This document shows positions 8,970-15,683 of a stretch of DNA of 64,000 nucleotides, one piece after another. Origin of the DNA: Saprospiraceae bacterium. Lineage in GTDB: Bacteria; Bacteroidota; Bacteroidia; Chitinophagales; Saprospiraceae. How positions within the stretch are numbered: position 1 is the stretch's first letter; every line of letters starts with the position of its first letter. The notes below the pieces were generated by a model that was not told where the DNA came from, searched no databases, and saw only the letters and a program-made list of their open reading frames with translations. The stretch spans positions 69,766 to 133,765 of the forward strand of contig JABAQQ010000027.1 in NCBI GenBank assembly GCA_019187225.1, read 5' to 3'. The translations under genes and the position numbers were made by a program.

Positions 8970-10601
8970 TTACTCCTCTCTCAGGAATGGATACCTGTAA
9001 TCCACCGGAGGCACAAAATTTTCCTTGATCGTGCGCGGCGACAACCAGCGGTACATGTTGAGCATCGAGCCGGCTTTGTCGTTGGTGCCCGAAGCGCGCC
9101 CGCCGCCGAACGGCTGCTGGCCTACTACCGCGCCGGTGGGTTTGTCGTTGATGTAATAGTTGCCGGCGGCGTGGCGGAGTTTGTCGTCGGCCAAAGCGAG
9201 GGCGGCACGGTCGTTGGCAAAGATGGCGCCGGTAAGCGCATAGATCGAAGTCGCGTTCAGGATATCGAGCGTCTGCGCGTATTTTTTGTCGTCGTAAACG
9301 TGGATCGTCAGCACCGGTCCGAAGATCTCCTCGCACATGGTCACATACATCGGGTCGTCCGTTTCCAGCACCGTCGGCTCGATGAAAAAGCCCTTCGATT
9401 TGTCGTAGTTGCCTCCGGCAATGATTTTGACCTTGTCCGATTTTTTCGCGGCGGCGATATAGGCAGCAATTTTGTCGAACGCCTTTTCATCAATTACAGC
9501 GTTGATGAAGTTGCGGAAATCCTCCGTCGTGCCCATTTTCATACTTTTCAGGTCGGCCAGAAGGTATTCCTTCACTTTTTTCCAGAGGCTCTTCGGGATG
9601 TACGCCCGCGACGCGGCGGAGCACTTTTGTCCCTGGTACTCGAAAGCGCCGCGGCCGAGTGCCACTGCCACCGCTTTCGGGTCGGCAGAATTGTGCACCA
9701 TGACGAAGTCCTTTCCGCCCGTCTCGCCCACGATACGGGGGTAGGATTTGTAAATGGCGATGTTTTCTCCGATGGTTTTCCACATGCGCTGAAAAACGCC
9801 CGTGCTGCCCGTGAAGTGGATCCCCGCAAAATCCGGGTGGCGGAACACCACGTCGCCGATGGTCGGGCCGTCCACGTACACGAGATTGATGACCCCGGCG
9901 GGCAAACCCGCTTCTTCGAGGATCTCCATGATGACCGAAGCGGAATAGATCTGCGCTTCGGCGGGTTTCCACACCGTTACGTTGCCAAGCATGGCCGGCG
10001 CGGTGGGCAGGTTGCCCGCGATGGCCGTGAAGTTGAACGGCGTGAGCGCGAACACGAAACCTTCGAGCGGGCGCCAGTCGGTGCGGTTCCAGGTGTTGCG
10101 CACGCTGTTGGGCTGCTGCTTGTAGATCTCCTGCATAAAATATGCGTTGTAGCGCCAGAAATCCGCCAGTTCGCAGATGCAGTCAATCTCGGCCTGAAAG
10201 GCGTTTTTGCTCTGGCAGAGCATGGTCGCGGCGCTCATTTTGGCGCGGTAAGGGCCGGTTAGCAAGTCGGCGGCGCGCAGAAAAATGGCGGCGCGCTCCT
10301 GCCAGGGCATGGCTTCCCAGGCGGGCTTGGCTTTCAATGCCGCTTTGATGGCAGCCTGCACGTGGTCGGCATTGCCCTTCGAATAATGGCCAAGCAGGTG
10401 CGCGCGCTCGTGTGGCGGGCGCATGGCGATTTTCGATTCGGAAAATACGCGTTCGCCGCCGATGAACATGGGCACTTCTTTTTGCTTCGATTTCGCTTCG
10501 GCGAGGGCTTTTTTCAGGGCGATTTTTTCGGGCGAGCCGGGGGCGTAATTCCAGACCGGTTCGTTGACGGGATGGGGGACGGTGAAGATGGCGTCAGTCA
10601 T
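8970..10601 (-). CDS. pruA: L-glutamate gamma-semialdehyde dehydrogenase (1-pyrroline-5-carboxylate dehydrogenase)
   Basis: The start at 10601 (MTDAIFTVPHPVNEP) is preferred; the frame also opens 22 codons upstream, but that part runs into a perfect inverted repeat. The 543-residue aldehyde dehydrogenase carries the catalytic-cysteine motif GQKCSAASR, the Glu-containing GETGGKDF and an FTGSTGVF Rossmann loop, and has the length of the monofunctional PruA branch that oxidises glutamate semialdehyde to glutamate in proline breakdown. No proline dehydrogenase lies nearby. The leader has an unusually strong hairpin that could affect expression. Confidence 0.9.
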   Translation of the reverse strand: MTDAIFTVPHPVNEPVWNYAPGSPEKIALKKALAEAKSKQKEVPMFIGGERVFSESKIAMRPPHERAHLLGHYSKGNADHVQAAIKAALKAKPAWEAMPWQERAAIFLRAADLLTGPYRAKMSAATMLCQSKNAFQAEIDCICELADFWRYNAYFMQEIYKQQPNSVRNTWNRTDWRPLEGFVFALTPFNFTAIAGNLPTAPAMLGNVTVWKPAEAQIYSASVIMEILEEAGLPAGVINLVYVDGPTIGDVVFRHPDFAGIHFTGSTGVFQRMWKTIGENIAIYKSYPRIVGETGGKDFVMVHNSADPKAVAVALGRGAFEYQGQKCSAASRAYIPKSLWKKVKEYLLADLKSMKMGTTEDFRNFINAVIDEKAFDKIAAYIAAAKKSDKVKIIAGGNYDKSKGFFIEPTVLETDDPMYVTMCEEIFGPVLTIHVYDDKKYAQTLDILNATSIYALTGAIFANDRAALALADDKLRHAAGNYYINDKPTGAVVGQQPFGGGRASGTNDKAGSMLNMYRWLSPRTIKENFVPPVDYRYPFLREE

Positions 10602-10612
10602 TGCGATAGGGG

Positions 10613-10687
10613 AATGAATTTGCTGCGGGTAGGTGATTAAAATTTTTTTCAAAAAAATTTTAATCACCTACCCGCAGCAAATTCATT
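10613..10687. repeat. Perfect 37-bp inverted repeat with 1-nt centre in the pruA leader
   Basis: Bases 10613-10649 are an exact reverse complement of 10651-10687, with only C10650 between them. The arm contains GCTGCGGGTAGGTGATTAAA and ends in a run of seven A or T at the centre. In the pruA transcript this would be a very stable hairpin ending 11 bases before the ATG, a position that should strongly influence translation if the arms form. Such perfect arms could also be a fold-back artefact of library preparation or assembly. Confidence 0.95.
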
Positions 10688-10850
10688 TACAAGATTTTAC
10701 GTGAGAAGCGCTTGCTTCCTGTGGTGATGGATTTAGTTAGTGCGAATGAAGGGGCAAAGGTAAAAAAGAGGGTGGGTGGGTAAAAATAAAATTCTCTTTT
10801 CGCCGCGCAGTAAAAAAGGCGATAAAGAAAACTGGATATACTTGTTCAAT

Positions 10851-11180
10851 TTAAAGAAACTCGATGTGGTCGAGCATTTCATCGGCCTCCAAAACTTCGT
10901 GAATGAGCAAGAGCGCACTGACAAACTGGCCAATGGTTAAGGGCTTTGCTGCGAAGGCTATCCCTGCGTGGTGCATTCCCTGTGCGTGAAGTGTAAGGAA
11001 GTCATTGTCGGCGGTGACAACGACATAGCCTCGCGAAAGAGCAAATTGCAGGTGTTCCGAATCGCTGAAAGTCAATCTGTCGGCTTCTGCGCAAGTCAAG
11101 ACTTCTACGCTGCGCGCCCGAAGCCCTTTGGCAACGGCTTTGGGGATGTGCTCGTCCAGAAAGAACTTAACCCTCTCCAT
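10851..11180 (-). CDS. DUF5615 PIN-like toxin
   Basis: The 109-residue product starts with MERVKFFLDEHIPKAVAKGLR and continues with VLTCAEADRLTFSDSEHLQFA and VVVTADNDF, the conserved acidic positions of DUF5615 (Mut7-C/PIN-like nuclease fold). These proteins are paired with DUF433 antitoxins and are taken to be RNA-cleaving toxins. Its start overlaps the end of the DUF433 gene by 14 bases, typical translational coupling for such pairs. Confidence 0.85.
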   Translation of the reverse strand: MERVKFFLDEHIPKAVAKGLRARSVEVLTCAEADRLTFSDSEHLQFALSRGYVVVTADNDFLTLHAQGMHHAGIAFAAKPLTIGQFVSALLLIHEVLEADEMLDHIEFL

Positions 11181-11478
11181 GCATTTGTTGGCGATTGATT
11201 TTGGAAGGGATAGATTTTTTCAATATCGAGACCTGCGACTGTTCGCGCTCCCATTGCTCTCTGAGAGATTTTTGATGCAAATGGTAAAATGCCAAAGCAG
11301 AATATACATCAGCCAACGTCAAATCATAGGCATCGGCAATCTCGTCCGCACTCATGCCAAGCGATTCGAACCAAAGGACGATGTCCTTGACCCGAATTCT
11401 TCGTCCTGTGATGTGGGGTTGATTGCCCATGCTGTCTGGTGTTTGAACAATACTGGTAGAAATTGAAATAGCGTTCAT
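11167..11478 (-). CDS. DUF433 antitoxin
   Basis: From the ATG at 11478 the product is 103 residues. GRRIRVKDIVLWFESLGMSA and DEIADAYDLTLADVYSALAFYH are the DUF433 helix-turn-helix core, so it should bind its own promoter and neutralise the DUF5615 toxin encoded just after it. The frame is unusual: no stop codon separates it from an upstream SUMF1 remnant, so a 306-residue read-through product starting at 12087 is also possible. The AT-rich spacer before 11478 could hold its own promoter. Confidence 0.82.
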   Translation of the reverse strand: MNAISISTSIVQTPDSMGNQPHITGRRIRVKDIVLWFESLGMSADEIADAYDLTLADVYSALAFYHLHQKSLREQWEREQSQVSILKKSIPSKINRQQMHGEG

Positions 11479-12087
11479 AAAAATTGATTTTGAAGCACAA
11501 ATTTGACTTAAAATCAGCAAAAAACAAAATTGCGTCAAATTCAAAGCGCAGTAGTAGTTCCTGTTCCCCGGATTGTTGTTGTTGCGCCTTCGCACGGAAC
11601 AATTGTTATTGTTGTTGTTCCAGGACCCGCCGCGCAAAACCCGGGATGAACCGGATTCGGGCCCGCGGTAATTTGTTTGTTCGCCTTTGGGGTATTCCTC
11701 GTGCCAGTCCCAACACCATTCCCACACGTTGCCGCTCAGGTCATAGAGGTCCAGGCCGTTGGGGGGTTTACCCATAACCGGGCGGGTGCGGCTACCGGAA
11801 TTATAGCCGTACCAACCCACTTCGTCCAGATTGTCGCTACCCGAGTATTCGAAGGCGTCGCGCCCCGCGTTGGTGGCGGCGTATTGCCATTCGGCCTCGG
11901 TAGGCAGGCGGTAGCCATTGGCGGGGTCTTTCAGCCAGCGCTCGAGTTCGTCGAAAAGGCGGAGTCCTGGCAGGAGTTGCGGGCCGAGGAGAAGGACGCA
12001 TCGGCCTTCGTGCAGGGATTTGAGGAGATCATCCCATTCGATGTCGGGGACGACACGTTCCTGGCGGGCTTCGGCGAAGTTGGTCAT
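11479..12087 (-). pseudogene. Internally deleted SUMF1/formylglycine-enzyme-like gene, reading into the antitoxin
   Basis: From the ATG at 12087, residues 1-40 (WDDLLKSLHEGRCVLLLGPQL) resemble the start of a SIR2-like or other nucleotide-binding effector domain. The frame then jumps to the C-terminal half of a SUMF1/FGE domain: YRLPTEAEWQYAA, GLDLYDLSGNVWEWCWDW, and RVLRGGSW. The whole N-terminal half of SUMF1 and most of the effector domain are missing, so an internal deletion is likely. After RGGSW come six and then four consecutive Asn codons (AAC/AAT), and the usual GFRL ending is replaced by unrelated sequence. There is no stop before the DUF433 gene. A functional chimera cannot be excluded. 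Confidence 0.65.
11545..11640 (-). repeat. DGR-like Asn-codon tract (template- or variable-repeat-like)
   Basis: On the minus strand this block reads GGSW, six AAC/AAT codons, CSVRRR, four AAC/AAT codons, PGNRNYYC. Diversity-generating retroelements acting on C-type-lectin/SUMF1 targets mutate exactly such adenines near the C terminus, and unmutated template repeats show runs of AAC/AAT. The Asn runs make this copy look like an unmutagenised or template-like version. No reverse transcriptase or Avd gene is visible in the window, so activity would have to come from elsewhere, or this is a relic. Confidence 0.5.
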
Positions 12088-12161
12088 TGGCGCGGTGCAG
12101 GTTGAGTTTTCAACGCCAAAAGTAGAAAATGGAGAGAGAATATTTAATCCTCAAAAATCTG

Positions 12162-12632
12162 TCATTCAAACACTTCTTTCAACGGAATGGAAATATCCAG
12201 CACCGGATCGCGCAGGGTCTCCGTTGCGCGATAAATCTCGTAATCATCGGGAGAAGTGAAAACATAAATATTCCCCAACGGCAGTAGCACAATCCAGCAC
12301 GAGCGGACGCCGTGCCGAAAGTAGTCGTTGGCCTTGGCAATCAGTTCATTGAGCGTTTGGCTGGGTGAAATGATCTCTATCACGCAAAGAGGCGGCTCGG
12401 TCATGGCTATTATATCGTTCCGCAGGTCGAGCGACTTTTTAGGGTAAATGCTGATGTCCGGTACGGATGGCCAATCGGAAAGGTCGAGGCTCAGTTCGGA
12501 AGCAACCCGATAATTATTTTTGTACCTTGACCCTATCTGAATGATAAGGTTGGCTTGAACGATGCTGTGATTAAAGGAGGGCATAGGTTTGTTGCGTTCG
12601 ATTTCATATTCGGAAAGCGCGACTTCGGACAT
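12162..12632 (-). CDS. Uma2 family (DUF820) putative endonuclease
   Basis: The ATG at 12632 gives 156 residues; an in-frame ATG at 12671 would only add leader sequence. The motifs follow the PD-(D/E)XK pattern of Uma2 proteins: VASELSLDLSD, then SVPDISIYPKK with the metal-binding Asp, then PPLCVIEIISPSQT with the E-x-x-S core. Members are widespread in Cyanobacteria and Bacteroidota and their role is unproven. A TATCTTTG element and an imperfect palindrome lie directly upstream, so regulation at that site is plausible. Confidence 0.8.
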   Translation of the reverse strand: MSEVALSEYEIERNKPMPSFNHSIVQANLIIQIGSRYKNNYRVASELSLDLSDWPSVPDISIYPKKSLDLRNDIIAMTEPPLCVIEIISPSQTLNELIAKANDYFRHGVRSCWIVLLPLGNIYVFTSPDDYEIYRATETLRDPVLDISIPLKEVFE

Positions 12633-12648
12633 GGTTATAATTTTTTTA

Positions 12649-12656
12649 CAAAGATA
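12649..12656 (-). promoter_or_regulatory. Bacteroidota-type -7 element (TATCTTTG)
   Basis: The minus-strand TATCTTTG lies about 16 bases before the Uma2-type gene's ATG and fits TAnnTTTG. TTTG and TTTC words occur upstream within the adjoining palindrome, so a -33 box may overlap it. Confidence 0.45.
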
Positions 12657-12660
12657 AGCG

Positions 12661-12694
12661 ACGTTTACCAAACTTCCGAAAGTTTAGTAAACGT
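12661..12694. promoter_or_regulatory. Imperfect palindrome upstream of the Uma2-type gene
   Basis: ACGTTTACCAAACTT and AGTTTAGTAAACGT form arms of about 14 bases with one mismatch around CCGAA. The position immediately upstream of the putative -7 element would suit an operator; it could equally be a short repeat or a transcript hairpin. Confidence 0.45.
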
Positions 12695-12744
12695 ATTTCC
12701 CGCTTCCCGCTATGCTGAAAACCTGGAGTTGTGAGATATAATGC

Positions 12745-13221
12745 TCACCGCCCACCACCCATCCCCGGTATCTGTATCTCCTTCGGAATAAACGGGCTCG
12801 CATCCGCTCCGCCCACGATGATCTCCCGCACGATGGTACTGCTGATGTGCGAAAATTCGGGTTGCGAGATCAGGAACACGGTTTCGATGCCGTCGCCGAC
12901 GATGTGGTTGAGTTGGGAGATTGTTTTTTCGTAGTCGAAATCGGAGGCATTGCGCAGTCCGCGCAGCAGGTAGCGCGCGCCGATGCGCTGGCAGTAGTGG
13001 GCGGTGAGGTTTTCAAAATAGTCCACCTCCACCGTCGGGTAGCCGGCGAATACCTGGCGCAGCCACTCGAGGCGCTGGTCGAGCGGGAAGAGGTATTTTT
13101 TGATGGTATTGACGCCTACCGCCACGATGATCTTGTCGAACAGCGGCAAAGCCCGTTTCACTAAGTCGACGTGGCCGACGGTGATAGGATCGAAAGAGCC
13201 AGGGAAGACGGCGATTTTCAT
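12745..13221 (-). CDS. coaD: Phosphopantetheine adenylyltransferase
   Basis: The 158-residue product has the nucleotidyltransferase start MKIAVFPGSFDPITVGH with the T/HxGH motif, LLRGLRNASDFDYE and the closing ISSTIVREI. These are hallmark CoaD elements, and the length is normal. It transfers AMP from ATP to 4'-phosphopantetheine, the penultimate step of coenzyme A synthesis, in the cytoplasm. The spacer upstream holds a nested inverted-repeat element. Confidence 0.95.
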   Translation of the reverse strand: MKIAVFPGSFDPITVGHVDLVKRALPLFDKIIVAVGVNTIKKYLFPLDQRLEWLRQVFAGYPTVEVDYFENLTAHYCQRIGARYLLRGLRNASDFDYEKTISQLNHIVGDGIETVFLISQPEFSHISSTIVREIIVGGADASPFIPKEIQIPGMGGGR

Positions 13222-13293
13222 AATGTACGGTTAAGTTGGGGCGAAGGTGGCAATTTTATACGGTGACAGCAAAGGAGCAAGGAAATTGTCGCG

Positions 13294-13552
13294 TGCCGGT
13301 AGCGCGGCGTTTACGCCGCCCCGTGCAAGAGGCTGTCTCATAAGTCAGATTTTGAAAAACGTGACAGAATTTAATTTCAACACATAGACATATAGGACAT
13401 ATAATAAAATCTATGTGCGCTATGTGCCTATGTGTTTCATAAAAATTCGGTGTTCTAAATTTCAAATTTACTTATGAGACACCCTCGTCTTCGGGTAGCA
13501 TCGGGCGTAAACGCCCTTGACCCGGGCGGCGAGAACGCCGCGCTACCGGCAT
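13294..13552. repeat. Nested inverted-repeat (MITE-like) element between coaD and the next gene
   Basis: Outer arms TGCCGGTAGCGCGGCGTTTA... (from 13294) and ...GAACGCCGCGCTACCGGCA (ending 13552) are inverted with about two mismatches over 28 bases. Inside, GAGGCTGTCTCATAAGT (13329-13345) and ACTTATGAGACACCCTC (13470-13486) are 16/17 inverted, bounding an AT-rich core of about 158 bp with no reading frame. GC-rich mini-hairpins such as GGGCGTAAACGCCC fill the rest. No target duplication is evident. This accounts for the gene-free stretch 13222-13551. Confidence 0.65.
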
Positions 13553-14076
13553 CACCTGATCTCCACCGCCAGAATTTCGCGGATCACCTCGCAGGCTTTG
13601 CGCCAGTTTTTTCCGGGCGTGAAGGTGTAGGTTTTCCCTTCGGCGCTCAGACCGATGGCGGCATCAGCGCCGGCCTGCAGCAATTGCATGAACACAGGAT
13701 AGGGTAGTGTGGCGGAGAACCGGCTGTGCCAATTGCGTTTCTCTTTTTGAAAAAACAGGAGTTCCGGCCGGCCCGCGCTGCCCACCAGTTCCGTACCCGT
13801 AAAGAAAGCCAATCCATCCGGCTGGCGGATGGGCTTTTTGGAAAAAGTGGAAAAGCGCATCGCAACAGAATCCGGTGTGCCGCTGCTGTACCGGAAGGTA
13901 AAGTCCGCTTCCATCCGAACATTGCCGGCTTTGGAGTGAAATTCGTTCTGCGTGACGAAATACAGCACGAATCCTTCCTGCGGAAGTTTTTTCAGGTACT
14001 GATCGGAGTCCTGTGAATGGGCAAGGACGGCGGTTGCGGCGAGCAGCAGGGTGAGGTATCCTTTTTTTACAAACAT
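13552..14076 (-). CDS. Secreted protein of unknown function
   Basis: The ATG at 14076 gives a good signal peptide (MFVKKGYLTLLLAATAVLAHSQ) and a 174-residue product with beta-strand-rich sequence and an Arg/Glu-rich tail ending at the repeat element. It overlaps the end of the upstream membrane-protein gene by about 10 bases, indicating an operon. The family is not recognised. An N-terminal extension to 14145 is possible but would bury the signal peptide. Confidence 0.6.
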   Translation of the reverse strand: MFVKKGYLTLLLAATAVLAHSQDSDQYLKKLPQEGFVLYFVTQNEFHSKAGNVRMEADFTFRYSSGTPDSVAMRFSTFSKKPIRQPDGLAFFTGTELVGSAGRPELLFFQKEKRNWHSRFSATLPYPVFMQLLQAGADAAIGLSAEGKTYTFTPGKNWRKACEVIREILAVEIR

Positions 14077-14687
14077 TTTTCCAGCGAAGGTATGAACGGA
14101 TCTTTTTGAAATATTTGGCGCAGGGCAGTGCTGTCGCGGCTCCATTGATCCACCATGACAACGACCTGGAACTGTTTGTCGGCGATCAGGCGGCGCAAGA
14201 AAAAGGGGCCGCCGGGTGTGCGGTCGAGCAAAAGCAGGATGTCGAAGTCGGGATGCGCTACCTTTTGTTGTTGCTTGTTTTCAAAGCCTGCCGCCCCCAG
14301 CATGGCTCCCGCCTGCCGGAGCGATGATTGGTTGAAAACGCTGACCAGCAAAGTGTCGCCGGCAGGAGCAAGCAGCGTTTTTGAAAAAAACTGCTTAGTC
14401 GTATCCGCCCAATATTGGCCGACATAGCGGCTGCTGACCAGCGAATCGTTTTCGATTACCTGGTAGCCGGCATCCGGTGATACGCACACATTGTAGCTGA
14501 GATTGATGCCGGACGACCCTCCGGTCGCATCCTGGCGGCGCACCAGTATCCAGACAGCCAATAAAACAAGCAAAGCGGCCAAGCCGCCAATGGTATATTT
14601 ACGCTTCAAAGCAAAAATCAGTTTTACCGAAAAAAAATTAGCCTCTTGAGCGCAGGGCGCACCGGAGGCTAATAGAAATGGAGTCAA
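14067..14687 (-). CDS. Membrane-anchored protein of unknown function, start uncertain
   Basis: The frame is open from ATG 14687, but its first codons lie inside the terminator hairpin of the preceding gene. A TTG start at 14609 (LKRKYTIGG) would begin right before the single membrane helix GGLAALLVLLAVWILV. The rest (about 150 residues) is predicted to be periplasmic, with no motif I recognise. It overlaps the secreted-protein gene at 14076, so the two products may work together. Confidence 0.55.
   Translation of the reverse strand: MTPFLLASGAPCAQEANFFSVKLIFALKRKYTIGGLAALLVLLAVWILVRRQDATGGSSGINLSYNVCVSPDAGYQVIENDSLVSSRYVGQYWADTTKQFFSKTLLAPAGDTLLVSVFNQSSLRQAGAMLGAAGFENKQQQKVAHPDFDILLLLDRTPGGPFFLRRLIADKQFQVVVMVDQWSRDSTALRQIFQKDPFIPSLEKCL
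14630..14672 (-). terminator. Rho-independent terminator after the TRL-like lipoprotein gene
   Basis: On the minus strand TTAGCCTC and GAGGCTAA pair around a GC-rich loop and are followed by a run of T (the A tract at 14630-14637). It lies just downstream of the stop at 14695. Confidence 0.8.
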
Positions 14688-14694
14688 AAGTTAC

Positions 14695-15003
14695 TTATTC
14701 TCCGTAAACGTACACCGTAAACTTGGCATAGATACCAAGAATGCTGGTGGCCTGGTAATCAACGTGAGAGATGGATTTGATGCCGGCTTTTTGAGCGGCG
14801 GCGTTGATGCTGGCGTCGCCCGTGGCTACCAATCCGAGGATGGAAGTGGCTTCAGCCATACCTACTTTGGTCGCCACGCGGTTGGAAGTAGCTGTAATTG
14901 GCGCTTTTACATCCGTGTAAATGGTGCCGATCACAGGAGAAGCCGTTACAGCGCAGCCGGAAAGGAACAAGGCAACAGCACAAAAGAGAAGGAAATTCTT
15001 CAT
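14695..15003 (-). CDS. TRL-like family lipoprotein
   Basis: The 102-residue product has a lipobox (LFLSGC) and then the compact pattern of TRL-like proteins: TASPVIGTIYTDVKAPI, GKVG-like turn, SILGLVATGDASINAAAQKAGI, and ISHVDYQATSILG. The function of the family is not established. It has its own TAGATTTG -7-like element upstream and a strong terminator downstream, so it is probably a single-gene unit. Confidence 0.75.
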   Translation of the reverse strand: MKNFLLFCAVALFLSGCAVTASPVIGTIYTDVKAPITATSNRVATKVGMAEATSILGLVATGDASINAAAQKAGIKSISHVDYQATSILGIYAKFTVYVYGE

Positions 15004-15038
15004 ATTGATTTGAATTTTTAAAAATGGTTTTGATGGCG

Positions 15039-15046
15039 CAAATCTA
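15039..15046 (-). promoter_or_regulatory. Bacteroidota-type -7 element (TAGATTTG)
   Basis: TAGATTTG on the minus strand, about 36 bases upstream of the TRL-like lipoprotein ATG, matches TAnnTTTG. No clear -33 TTG is seen. Confidence 0.4.
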
Positions 15047-15166
15047 ATGGTATCCGCTTCACCCGCTTGCGATTCCCGAAAAATATTTTATGTCTCTATA
15101 CGTGCTGCACTGCCAGAGGCATCTTTTCAGTGTATACCTGAAAGAAAACAGGTGTAAGTCAAATGG

Positions 15167-15661
15167 TTAATTCCCGTTGATGGGAAAAAGCACGCAGGCC
15201 GACAATACCAGTTGATCGTAATCGCCGAGGACATAACGCGCTTCCAGCAGACCCGAGAGTCTTCCCAACGGAAGCTGGACGCCGGCGCCGATGTTCAGCC
15301 CGGTTTCCGTATCCGAGACGTCCTCGAAACCCGGGAGGCTCGAACCCGTATCCACTTCGGCGTGAAAGAAATTGAGCCCTGCCAGTGCATAGGCGGTCAC
15401 GGCGTCGCCCTCGTGAAATGCGTAGTGCCCGTTCAGATTCAGGTCCCAGTAAGTCACTTTTTCCTTGCCGTCGAGATAAAAATTGAAGTCGGCGGCGGCA
15501 CGCCAGGGCCCGGAAATGGTGTAGATGACACGCGGCTGAATGCCGACCGCTTCCACTTCGCTGCCATAGGAGATGCCGCCCCCGACCGACAATTGTGCCT
15601 GCGCCAGGAATGGCAGGCCGGCAAACAGGAACATCGAAGCGGAGAATTGGCTGATCTTCAT
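15167..15661 (-). CDS. Outer-membrane beta-barrel protein
   Basis: The ATG at 15661 gives a signal peptide (MKISQFSASMFLFAGLPFLAQAQ) and a 164-residue product made of alternating strands: LSVGGGISYGSEV, WRAAADFNFYL, LNLNGHYAF, AYALAGLNFF, TGLNIGAGVQLPLG, GLLEARYVLG. This resembles an eight-stranded OmpA/OmpW-type barrel and would lie in the outer membrane. The ligand or role is unknown. It follows the TPR protein gene by 22 bases on the same strand. Confidence 0.7.
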   Translation of the reverse strand: MKISQFSASMFLFAGLPFLAQAQLSVGGGISYGSEVEAVGIQPRVIYTISGPWRAAADFNFYLDGKEKVTYWDLNLNGHYAFHEGDAVTAYALAGLNFFHAEVDTGSSLPGFEDVSDTETGLNIGAGVQLPLGRLSGLLEARYVLGDYDQLVLSACVLFPINGN

Positions 15662-15683
15662 AAGGTGAATTTCCATTTTATAC

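Noticed and set aside
8932-9336. N-terminal extension of the CaCA antiporter
   Set aside because: It overlaps pruA, is Arg-rich and unlike any antiporter; the ATG at 8931 gives the normal length.
9171-10262. Long open frame on the plus strand opposite pruA
   Set aside because: It mirrors pruA on the other strand, has biased composition without recognisable domains, and is a shadow of GC-rich codon use.
11545-11640. Simple low-complexity Asn tract as a CRISPR or microsatellite
   Set aside because: There are no spacers or regular units; the codon pattern and position after RGGSW fit a DGR-type repeat better.
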